From Pedobacter cryoconitis (GTDB lineage: Bacteria; Bacteroidota; Bacteroidia; Sphingobacteriales; Sphingobacteriaceae): a DNA stretch of 64,000 bases. The notes beneath the pieces were generated by a model, which was given only the letters and a program-made list of their open reading frames with translations, did no database searches and was not told the DNA's origin. The stretch covers positions 3,224,001 through 3,288,000 of the forward strand of contig NZ_CP014504.1 of the NCBI RefSeq assembly GCF_001590605.1, read 5' to 3'. Below are positions 46,901 to 55,200 of this stretch, in pieces. The translations under genes were made by a program, and so were the position numbers. Each line of letters opens with the position of its first letter. Positions within the stretch are counted from its first letter, which is position 1.

Positions 46901-49900
46901 ATCGAACAGTAAATACTGGAAATCATCCCTAATCTTTATCATGTTTATACGCCACAATAAGGAAAATGAAAGGTTCGTCATTTTCATCTTCTCTTCCAAC
47001 AGTTTATTCTCTACAAACAATTCCTGATCTTTTTTATCCAGGTGACGTATATCTATAAAATTAACTTCGGGATTTACCTCCTTCATAATGATATGGGCAA
47101 AGTGTTCCAAATCATAGACCTTACGTAAGGTGGTATGTTTTACAATCATTAAATCCACCGCATTTTTAAATAAACCGAAATCAAAATCTTTAACCGGACA
47201 ATCATATATATTTTGCTCGTGATAAACAATTTCATGAATATTGCTGGCTTTAGCTTTTAAGGAGAGGAAAACCATCCCTTTTTCCACCCCGTTCATTGGG
47301 TAGACTTGTGCATACGAATCCAGAAAATTGTATTCCTGTTTATAGGTCTCCTGGAACAGCTGAAGTTCTTGTCGTGCTGCTTCAAATATCCGCTCGCTTT
47401 CCTCATCTTTTTTCGAATCTGTTACTCTTACAGCCAAATCCTCTATGGTTTGATAAGAATACAGATCTGCTATGGTCAGTGAGGTATTAAGCTTGTTATT
47501 GATATTGAATATTAATCCGATCGCCTTGAGGGAATCTCCTCCCAAACTGAAATAATTATCCCGGATACCAATTGGTTTCATGCCCAATACTTCTTCCCAG
47601 ATCTGGGCTAATAAAGACTCCTCTTCTGTACCTGGAGCCACATAGCTCCCTGCTGATAACTCTTTATCTGGTGCCGGTAATTTTGAAACCGCTATTTTAT
47701 TGTTAACGGTCGATGGAAATTCCTCCATTTTAATAAAATAGGAAGGAATCATATAAGCTGGTAAATGTTCTCCCAAATGTGAGCGAAGAACAGAAACCTC
47801 CAAAGCCTCATCTGCTATATAATAAGCACATAAATAAGGATGCCCGTCTTCTGAATCACGGTTGATCACTAAAGCATTACTGATGGATTCGTGGCGAAGC
47901 AACTGTTGCTCTATTTCTTTCAATTCTATTCTAAAACCCTTTAACTGTACCTGATCATCTATTCTTCCCAGATACTCCAAATCGCCATTTTCCAGTAATC
48001 GGCCTAAGTCTCCGGAACGATAAAAACGCTCTCCTTTACGATAAGGATTATCAAAAAAACGGGTTCTGGTCAATGCCTCATTATTCAGATATCCCCTGCT
48101 TATCCCCGCTCCCCCTACATAGATCTCACCAGTTATACCTTGTGGGACCAGCTTTTTATTTTTGTCCAATACATACAATGATGTTGTTGGAATCGGTTTA
48201 CCAATATCACTTATATTATCGTCGATCTCCTTTTTCCCGATCTCTTTATAGGTGGCATGAACAGTCACTTCAGTAATTCCGTACATATTGACCAATAGCA
48301 CTTCGGGATATTGCTGTTGCCAGGATTTCAACTTCGAAGGAACCAAAGCCTCACCTCCAAAAATAACATAGCGCAAATCATTTAATTCTATGTCTTTTCT
48401 GCCAATTTCTTCTACCAGGTTATTGAATGATGTCGGGGTTTGGTTCAATACCGTCACCTTGTGCTGCTTAAGTACCTGTATATATTGAGCAGGATCCCTT
48501 GCAATTGCTTGTGAAATGATGATTACTTTACCGCCATATAATAAAGCGCCATACATTTCCCATACACTAAAATCAAAACAGTGACTATGGAACATAGTCC
48601 ATACGTCATTTTCCCCGAAATCAAACTGAAATCCATCGTTATACATTAGCCTTACTACGTTTTCATGCTCAATCATAACCCCTTTAGGATTACCTGTAGT
48701 TCCAGAGGTATAAATGATATAACATAAGTCTGAAGGCTCATTGATCCTGGCTGGATTTGGCACTTCCTGAGCTGCTCCTGTAATATCTTCTAATAAGATC
48801 TTTTGAATGTTCTTCGCTATGGCAGTCTCATGTTTTGCATCAGTAACCATGATCGTTATTTTACTGTCCTCCAGCATATAATTTATCCGGCCTTCAGGAT
48901 AGCTTGGATCCAAAGGCAAATAACAGCCCCCGGATTTCAATATTCCTAACATACCTACAACCGTGTACAGGTTTTTGTCTGTAAAAAGACCCACGATATC
49001 ATCTCTGCCTATACCTTTTGACCGCAGTTCACTGGCCAGAATATTTGACAGATTATTTAGCTCAGCATAGGTTAAAGTATCCCCTTCATAAACAACTGCT
49101 ATCGAATCCGGACTTTTTTGTACCTGTCTTTCAAATAGCTCAACAACAGTGCAATCCTTTGGATAGGCAATTTCAACAGCATTGTTAAGCTTTATAATAT
49201 CATTTTCTTCCGATTTCGAAAGCAATGATAGTCCGGATAAAGATATCTCCTGGTTTTCTATGACTTGTTGCAATAACGCTTTGTAGAAACCAATAAATCT
49301 TTCAATCGTAACAGTTGTAAAAAGATCAGTAGAATATTCCAGGTCAAAGCTTAATCCAGCAGCATCTTCAGTTGCTTCTAATGTCAGATCAAATTTAGCA
49401 GTTGTTGACTCAAACTGGAATCTTTCGATATTTGTATCTTCAATTTCAAAAGACTCTTGTCTGATATTCTGTAATACAAATAAACAATCAAATAATGGAT
49501 TACGACCAGGATCCCGCTCTATACGTAAATCGTTTATTAACTCTTCATATGGATAATCATCGTTGTCAAGACAGTTGAGCAATCTTTCGTGCAGTTGTTG
49601 TATATAAACGTTAAAACCCGAATCATCATTCAGACTTACAGGCAACGCTAATGTTTTAGCAAACATTCCTACTATACCTTCAAGATCATCATGCTTTCTT
49701 CCAGCTACCAACGTACCAATAACCAGATCAGCATTTCCACTTAGTTTTGATAATAGTATACCATAAACCCCTAATAATATGCTATAGAGAGTTGTATTGT
49801 ATTTCTTGCTGATTTCATTTAATGCATGCCTTTCTTTATCAGACATATTAAATTTTGCTACGCGCCCTTTAAATGTCTTTTCTTTTGGTCTTGGAAAATC

Positions 49901-50707
49901 ATAAGGCAACTCTAAAGGACTGTAATCAATAGCAAACTCCCTGATCCAGAATTCCTTTTGACTTTGCACAGAAATCTGGTAATCATTGCTGGAGAGCCAC
50001 TCAGAATAATCTTTATATTGCCTTTTTAATGCTGGTAATTTATTGCCTCTGTAGAGCTGAGAAAATTCCTTCATTAATATTTGCAGAGACATCCCGTCAG
50101 AAGCGATATGGTGCATATCTAACAAGATGAAATGTGTGTTATCCACCTGGACTACTCCAACCCGAAGCAAAGGTGGATTCTTTAAATCAAAAGTTCTGAT
50201 GAATTTATGGATGAGAGATTCCATATCAGAATCCATTCTAAGATGTTCAATCTCAAAATGGACATCGGACATCACTTTCAGGTGTGGTTTATTATATTGA
50301 TCTAAGCTAAAACTCGTTCGGAAACATTCGTGCCGCTCTATTAGCGATTTAAAAACATGCGTAAGTTTTTCATAACTCACTGCTCCGTCTATCTTTAAAA
50401 CCCCGGTTTGGTTATAAGCTAAAGACGACTTATCTATCTGGTTTAGCAGAAATAATCTTAATTGGGATGAAGCTAATGGGTAATATTCTTTATCAGCAGC
50501 TTTAGGTATTTGTCTTGTGGTCGTATTTGATTTCCTTAGATTCTTTAAATAATCGATTATAAGACTCTTATTGTTCTTCAATTCTAAAATAACATCAGGA
50601 TTGTCAAAATCTTCAGGAACCGTTATTTTCAGGTTCTCTTCAACAATTTTAATGCTTATATCAAGCTTTTTAAGTTTTAATAATAGTTCTTCCAGGCTTT
50701 GTTGCAT
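40919..50707 (-). CDS. Three-module NRPS: TubC dock, C-A(Thr)-T, C-A(Thr-like)-T, C-A(Ser)-T
   Basis: The 3262-residue synthetase starts with a TubC-type docking domain (1-55). C1 has H-H-I-A-S-D-G near 197. A1 has its core S-G-T-T-G-N-P-K-G near 662, and T1 is G-G-D-S-L-K near 1054. C2 has H-H-S-L-F-D-G near 1272; A2 is near 1739 and T2 near 2131. C3 is near 2349, A3 near 2820 and T3 is G-G-H-S-L near 3210. Reading the pocket residues by alignment with GrsA gives A1 = DFWNIGMVHK (the known Thr code), A2 = DVWNIAMVHK (Thr-like, uncertain) and A3 = DVWHISLIDK (Ser). There are no epimerase or methylase domains and no terminal TE or reductase. It probably adds residues three to five of a lipopeptide. 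Confidence 0.93.
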   Translation of the reverse strand: MQQSLEELLLKLKKLDISIKIVEENLKITVPEDFDNPDVILELKNNKSLIIDYLKNLRKSNTTTRQIPKAADKEYYPLASSQLRLFLLNQIDKSSLAYNQTGVLKIDGAVSYEKLTHVFKSLIERHECFRTSFSLDQYNKPHLKVMSDVHFEIEHLRMDSDMESLIHKFIRTFDLKNPPLLRVGVVQVDNTHFILLDMHHIASDGMSLQILMKEFSQLYRGNKLPALKRQYKDYSEWLSSNDYQISVQSQKEFWIREFAIDYSPLELPYDFPRPKEKTFKGRVAKFNMSDKERHALNEISKKYNTTLYSILLGVYGILLSKLSGNADLVIGTLVAGRKHDDLEGIVGMFAKTLALPVSLNDDSGFNVYIQQLHERLLNCLDNDDYPYEELINDLRIERDPGRNPLFDCLFVLQNIRQESFEIEDTNIERFQFESTTAKFDLTLEATEDAAGLSFDLEYSTDLFTTVTIERFIGFYKALLQQVIENQEISLSGLSLLSKSEENDIIKLNNAVEIAYPKDCTVVELFERQVQKSPDSIAVVYEGDTLTYAELNNLSNILASELRSKGIGRDDIVGLFTDKNLYTVVGMLGILKSGGCYLPLDPSYPEGRINYMLEDSKITIMVTDAKHETAIAKNIQKILLEDITGAAQEVPNPARINEPSDLCYIIYTSGTTGNPKGVMIEHENVVRLMYNDGFQFDFGENDVWTMFHSHCFDFSVWEMYGALLYGGKVIIISQAIARDPAQYIQVLKQHKVTVLNQTPTSFNNLVEEIGRKDIELNDLRYVIFGGEALVPSKLKSWQQQYPEVLLVNMYGITEVTVHATYKEIGKKEIDDNISDIGKPIPTTSLYVLDKNKKLVPQGITGEIYVGGAGISRGYLNNEALTRTRFFDNPYRKGERFYRSGDLGRLLENGDLEYLGRIDDQVQLKGFRIELKEIEQQLLRHESISNALVINRDSEDGHPYLCAYYIADEALEVSVLRSHLGEHLPAYMIPSYFIKMEEFPSTVNNKIAVSKLPAPDKELSAGSYVAPGTEEESLLAQIWEEVLGMKPIGIRDNYFSLGGDSLKAIGLIFNINNKLNTSLTIADLYSYQTIEDLAVRVTDSKKDEESERIFEAARQELQLFQETYKQEYNFLDSYAQVYPMNGVEKGMVFLSLKAKASNIHEIVYHEQNIYDCPVKDFDFGLFKNAVDLMIVKHTTLRKVYDLEHFAHIIMKEVNPEVNFIDIRHLDKKDQELFVENKLLEEKMKMTNLSFSLLWRINMIKIRDDFQYLLFDFHHSLFDGWSLSSFLTELLNIYSILSKDKGFVPQPLQSTYEDQIVGELAAAKREASIQYWKEELAGYTRFELPSTGAAHEFRKEWSDFGKDFRIELEQVALQYNTSFKHLCFAAYIYTLNMLSYEDDITVGVVTNNRPLTPDGDRILGCFLNTIPFRAKIAADLTWGGYIDYIENKLRKLKYHEKVPFYKILELTDEPSGQNNPVFDVAFNYTDFRIYEEIEEVESLIKPEEFKASGFYLNNNTSIDFHIYADNNDFHLTLTHSAAVFNEEQIGKLAGYFKSVLNQFINSADEMLDKNSILPEADKVKLLAATSLIDIAYPKDCTIVDLFERQVQNRPDSIAVVYEGNSLTYVELNNLSNILGNELRSKGIGRDDIVGLFTDKNLYTVVGMLGILKSGGCYLPLDPSYPESRINYMLEDSKITILVTDAKHEATIANTIQKILLENITGAAQEVPNPVRINEPADLCYIIYTSGTTGNPKGVMIEHENVVRLLCNDGFQYNFGENDVWTMFHSHCFDVSVWEMYGALFYGGKVIIIPQSVARDPAQYIEVLKQHKVTVLNQTPTAFNSLMEEIGRKDVELLDLRYVIFAGEALTPLKLKSWQQQYPDVVLVNMYGITEVTVHTTYKEIGKKEIDENISVIGKPIPTTSLYVLDKNKKLVPQGITGEIYVGGVGIGRGYLNNEALTKSRFSENPYRKGGRFYRSGDLGRLLENGELEYLGRIDNQVQLKGFRIELREIEHQLLRYEAINNALVIKRDSEDGHPYLCAYYIADETLEVSVLRSHLGEHLPAYMIPSYFIKMDEFPSTVNNKIAISKLPAPDKELSGSNYVAPVTDEESLMAQIWEEVLGMKPIGIRDNYFSLGGDSLKAIGLIFNSNNKLNTSLTIADLYSYQTIEELTLRVLDSKKDEESERIFDAARQELQLFQENYKLEHNFLDSYEQVYPMNGVEKGMVFEYLKTTPENIHEIIYHEQNMYDYPAKDFDFGLFEDAMDLMIAKHTTLRKVYDLDCFAHVIMKEIDPEINFIDIRHLDKKDQELFIAKKMLEEKMRMTSMSFSLLWRINIIKIRDDFQYLLFDFHHSLFDGWSLSSFLTELLNMYTVLSKDRAFIPQRLQSTYEDQIVGELAAAKHTASIQYWKEELNGYTRFELPSTGATHEFITDVFELGLAYRNELEEVASRYNTSFKHLCFAAYIYTLNMLSYEDDITVGVVTNNRPLTPDGEKLLGCFLNTIPFRAQIPEGLTWGGYIDFIENKLRKLKYHERVPFYKILELTEEPSGQNNPVFDVVFNYLDFKIFEERDDYDATIDLEENSLSEFYLNEHFPIGFHIEAHELKQGRGSVYNKSFRLLLRYSKAIFSEKQTKRMADHFKAILDQFLHHESELVSKETITLLEKEDYALLSEFNATEVTYESAKTVLDLFSAQVQLTPENIAAVFEDKKLNYSELDRISNQLSHLLIAKGVVSDSLVPICLDQSIEMIIGILGILKAGGAYVPIDPKYPQNRINYVLEDTKPVIVLTSSNYQDLFNDIAALNLDDKSIYEQWPASSANVSIPQESLAYVIYTSGTTGIPKGVMNQHDGIYNRLMWMRSYLDVTAADVILQKTTFCFDVSVWELLLPLTTGARMIFIIPEGNKDPAYLWNLICTENISITHFVPSMLSAFLSSFKAAESNNLRAIIASGEELKLAVVKDFKAIFPDVKLYNLYGPTEAAIDVTAVELSAYETRVTIGKPIANTQIYIVDNKNNIQATGVCGELLIGGVQVSRGYLNKSELTSQKFIDNPFDKNDKYKLYKTGDIGRWLSDGSIELLGRIDDQIKIRGFRVELGEIQNQLLNHPDISESIVLYQQSKGNHFLVGYYVSKFELSALELQNHLRQHLPDYMVPSAYLHLAVLPLTANGKVNKASLPLPDLMVEREFIAPSNDLEETLATIWAEVLGLEKEKISVNSSFFDLGGHSLLAVLLVNKINQVFDMNISFRTFFKNPYIQGVASYIASVNVESINEV
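42840..49170 (-). repeat. Tandem A-T-C module duplication inside the NRPS gene (period about 3.2 kb)
   Basis: The A-T-C blocks at about 46060-49170 and 42840-45950 are very similar at DNA level, with long identical runs. Examples are the A-domain core around 48680 and 45450, and the C-domain core around 46860 and 43630. The third A domain is clearly unrelated to this duplication. Confidence 0.8.
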
Positions 50708-50768
50708 AGGTATAGGTATGTAGATTGAAAATCAGTATATTTTGAAATGTGGTTCTTTTGTCTAAAAA

Positions 50769-52169
50769 TTATATCGTGGTAGTGGCTTTCGCCTTGAGAT
50801 AGTTCTTCAGTTCTCCTATTGTTTTATCATCATTCTTAATCATAAATTCAAGAATATTTTGATGGCATTCTACGATATCTTCTATCAGTTCTTTATCAAA
50901 CAGAAGTTTATTATACTTCCAGTATAAAATAAAACCGTTGTCATATTCGCATGCCGTATTTTTTAAAGGATAATGATTAATATCTGTATCAATATGGTTT
51001 TCCTGTATCTCCGTAATGTCGGGTAGGTTTTCATAATATTTAATATAATTTACCACCATATCGCAACTCGCCCGAAGTTCTGCCCTATCCAAATCCAGAT
51101 AGTCATAATTGATAATCAGGTTTTGACAATTGGTAAGTATATCATAAAATGTTTGATCGATAACATCATTGATAACCAGGCGGTCAGAAAATTCTCCGGT
51201 GAAATAAGCTTCGCCAAGTAAATTCCCTATGATCAGCTGGTTTTCAGAAACAAATCTGTCAGCGATAATAGCCGCAATTAATGTTTTGCGTTTACCAGTA
51301 TAAGAATATAATAAAATGGACAAACTTGCATAAATAATAGATGATATGGTACAGTTATTATTTTTCGCAAATGCTGTGATGGCATTAAAGTGTTGACCAG
51401 AAATTTTAGTCGTATATAAAAGTGCCTGGGGATGATCATATATCGCGAATAATTCCTTTTGAGTCTCTGCTTTCCCGATTGTTTTTTCTGCTAATAACCT
51501 TTGATTATTTCTCAAAAAATATCCCTCATAAAAGTCGCTTATATTAAAAATATAGTCATACCCTGATGTTTTGGCTTTCCAATATTTTTTTAATTCTTCT
51601 CCTTTTTCACTGATCCATGTTTTCCGCTGTTCGGCATAGTCTCTTAATTGTATCTTCAATGGTTGAATATCTGGCTCACCTCCATCACTGTAGCATTGAT
51701 AGAACGTCATGAGTTCTTTCTTGATGATCTTTTCCATCGACCAGTCATCACAACTAATGTGGTCCACTAAAAAAAGAAACATATATTTCTCCCCTGCTAA
51801 CTTGAACAAGAAAAACCTGGTTAGTGGATCTTTTTGCTTATCAACAAACCATACTCCTGCATTTTCAAAATATTCAGTTCTGATTTCTTCATAAGATTTA
51901 TGCAATGTATTGGTATCAATAAATTCTAAAGCGAACCTCTCATCTGCAGGGAGAATCACTTGTTTAAATTCACCATCAATCAATGGAAATATAGTTCTCA
52001 GACTTTCGTGCCTTTTTACAAAGAATGCTATTGCTTTTTCTAAAGCAACAACATCAGGATTATTCATTTCTAACTCAACTCTCATAAAAAGCGCAACCCC
52101 TTTATCGCGTTTTAAATACCGGGCCTGCTGTAATGATAGTTCAGCGATTATGTTAGAATTATATGTCAT
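50769..52169 (-). CDS. Free-standing condensation-like protein with altered active site
   Basis: The 466-residue protein has the length and fold pattern of one NRPS C domain. The N-terminal half carries R-H-E-S-L-R-T-I-F, and the C-terminal half D-R-F-V-S-E-N-Q-L-I-I-G-N-L-L-G. The H-H-x-x-x-D-G motif is D-H-I-S-C-D-D near 137-143, so the second, catalytic His and the Asp remain while the first His and the Gly are changed. It has no A or T domain. It lies between the two large synthetases in the same operon and may act in trans, by condensation, acyl transfer or release. Which one is not decided by sequence. Confidence 0.75.
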   Translation of the reverse strand: MTYNSNIIAELSLQQARYLKRDKGVALFMRVELEMNNPDVVALEKAIAFFVKRHESLRTIFPLIDGEFKQVILPADERFALEFIDTNTLHKSYEEIRTEYFENAGVWFVDKQKDPLTRFFLFKLAGEKYMFLFLVDHISCDDWSMEKIIKKELMTFYQCYSDGGEPDIQPLKIQLRDYAEQRKTWISEKGEELKKYWKAKTSGYDYIFNISDFYEGYFLRNNQRLLAEKTIGKAETQKELFAIYDHPQALLYTTKISGQHFNAITAFAKNNNCTISSIIYASLSILLYSYTGKRKTLIAAIIADRFVSENQLIIGNLLGEAYFTGEFSDRLVINDVIDQTFYDILTNCQNLIINYDYLDLDRAELRASCDMVVNYIKYYENLPDITEIQENHIDTDINHYPLKNTACEYDNGFILYWKYNKLLFDKELIEDIVECHQNILEFMIKNDDKTIGELKNYLKAKATTTI

Positions 52170-52218
52170 ATTAACAATTATTTAAGATTAAAAATTGGAC
52201 TGTGTTTAGAAATCACGC

Positions 52219-55200
52219 TTAAATATTGATTTCCCTGCTACCCATTTTTGGTAATGGGTTTGCTTCATTTATCCATACAGATGCATCAATAAAATTAGCC
52301 TGTTGTACAACTGTATTTTTTTGAAAGATCTCTACGAGTTTTATTTCTATGTTAAATTCTCTTTTTATTTTATTGGTTATTTGAATTGCCATAATCGAAT
52401 TTCCGCCTAACTGTAAAAAACTTTGCGTAATACTAATAGCTGATGGGTCAATCTTTAAGACCTCTGCCCAAATCCCGATTACTTCTCTTTCTGTTTTGGA
52501 AGATGCACCTACATACAGCTCCTTATTCACTCTGTCTGGAATTGGTAATGCATCTCTGTCCAGCTTGCCATTAGTTGTCAAGGGCATCTTGTCTAATTGG
52601 ATATAAAATGAAGGAACCATGTATTCAGGAAGAATACGGCTTAGATATTCTCTGAGCAACTCACCATCTAAGTTTTGATCAGCTAAATAATACGCTGATA
52701 AATAACTTTCACCTTCTATATTTTTCAGGGAAACAACTCCCTCTAGTACAGCTTCGTGAGCCGATAGTGCATGTTCAATTTCTCCTGGCTCAATACGATA
52801 TCCGCGCAGTTTAATTTGGTTATCAATCCGGCCTTTGTAGGCTATATTACCATCTGGAAGCCAATATGCCAAATCTCCACTTCTATAAACCCGTTCTTCT
52901 CCCTTTATCCAGTCTGCTATAAACTTCTTGTTTTCAATACCATTTCCGATATAACCACGGGCAAGACCAGCCCCAGCTATACAAAGTTCACCAATGACAC
53001 CTTGCGGAACAGAATTGCCCAACTCGTCGACTATATAGATTCTTTCATTTGGCAATGGGCGGCCAATTGGTATGGCTTTAAATTTATCTAAATCTGCAGT
53101 GTCTATTCGATAATAAGTAGAATCCACACAGGTTTCAGTAGGTCCGTACAAATTGTACAACGTCATATTTTCTGTCATTGAATAGGTATAGAATTCCTGC
53201 ACAAGTTCCTTTGGTAAAGCTTCTCCTGCTAATAACCAAACTTTAAAATCTGGTAATTCTATCTTCCCTTTAAGACTTCTCAGAAACATACTGAAATGTG
53301 TCGGAGTACCATCACTTACATTAATCCTGTGTTTCTTATAAAAGTTATACAACTCATTCCCATCCATCCGTTCATTTTCCTGACAGATATACAGGCTGTG
53401 ACCATTCAATAATGCACCAAATATTTGCTGACATGAAGCATCAAAGCTATAAGCAGCTATTAATCCTACATTTAATCCAGAATCAAGGCCTTTGTAAACA
53501 GTAGCGGATAATCCTGCTGCCAAATTCACTACGCTGCTATCTTCCATTAATACGCCTTTAGGAGCACCTGTTGAACCTGAAGTAAAAATACAATAGGCCA
53601 GATCGGAAGAATTGCGCCGAATACTTAAATTATAATTTTCCTGTACTTTAATTGAAGAAGCATGAATATCATGTGTAGCTATAACATCCTTAAATCTATC
53701 CAGATGTTCTTTATGCCCCAATAACAATTTAGAATTGCAGGATTCCAGCATATAGTTAATCCGTTCAAAAGGTAACTTGAAATCAATAGGCAGATAAGCC
53801 GCACCACTTTTCAGTATCCCCAGAATCCCTATCATTATATCTGCAGATCTATCCAGCAACAGTCCTATAATATCTCCTTTTACCACACCTTGTTCAATAA
53901 GATATGCAGCTAGTTGATTGCTCTGTTCATTGAGCTCTTGATAACTTAGATTTATTCCATTGTATACCACTGCATTTCTATCCGGAAACATCAGAACCTG
54001 TTTCTCAAATAATTCCACAATATTCTCTTTGATCTCAAACGAGATTTCAGAGGTATTGAACTTTCTTAATTGATTGATTTCGTCAGTTCCCAGCAGGTTT
54101 ATTGCTGCGATAGGGATATTTAAAATTACCTGATTAGTTATTTGCTTAAAATATTTAACGAAATTTTCAATAGTGGATCGCTGAAACAAATCTTTTGCAT
54201 ATTGAAACCCTAATTGTATCTTGTTTTCAGTAGCATTAACATGCAAAATCAAATCCATTTGTGAAGTGTCCGAACCAAGCACGTATGTTTCAAGTTGCAG
54301 ATCCGACAATTTCAATTCTATTGGCTCTTCATTTTTGTACACGAACATCACATCGAACAGGCTATTGCGATTATAATCTCTGGCAATACCCAGGTCATTG
54401 ATTAATTTTTCATAGGGATAATCCTGATGCTCTAAGCCTAGCATAACGCTTTGATGAACTTGTTTTATAAAGTCGTATAGATTGCCATGATCTTCAATAT
54501 CATTTCTTAGGGCTAACATGTTAATAAAAACCCCCATAATATTTTCGATCTCTGTATCCCTCCGGCCCGAAACCGGAGTACCTATAATTAAGTCTTTTTG
54601 CCCCGTAACTTTGTATAGAAGGATCTTAAAAATCCCAAGGACTACAGAAAATAAGGTAACCCCTAATGACTTTGCCAGGTTGTTTAAAATTTTGGTTTGT
54701 GCTAACTCAAAAACAAAATCAATTTGAGCACCGTGATAGGTCGGTACAACCGGACGTTCGTAATCTGTCTGTAAGGCAAGTATGGAAGGAGGCGTTTCAA
54801 ACACACCATTCCAGAATTGTTTTTGACTTTCCAGATTCTTTTGATAGACTTCACTTTCCTGCCATACAGCATAATCTCTATATTGCAATTCAATGGGAGA
54901 AAGCTCCTTTCCCTGGTATAGAGAAATAAAATCACGAAGAAAGATTCCCAAACTAACTCCATCGGAAACGATATGATGTCTGTCAGTGATTAAAATATGT
55001 GTTTCTTCATTAATACGAATAAGGCCTGCCCGTAATAATGGAGCCGTATGCAAATTAAATGGCCGAATAAATTCTGTAATAATTTCCGCACTCTTTTCTA
55101 AGGAAGAATTAAAGTATTCCAATTCAAAAGACGCTTCTTCTAAAACATATTGTACGGGCGAATCATTGACTAATTGAATACGTGTCCTGAAAATCTCATG

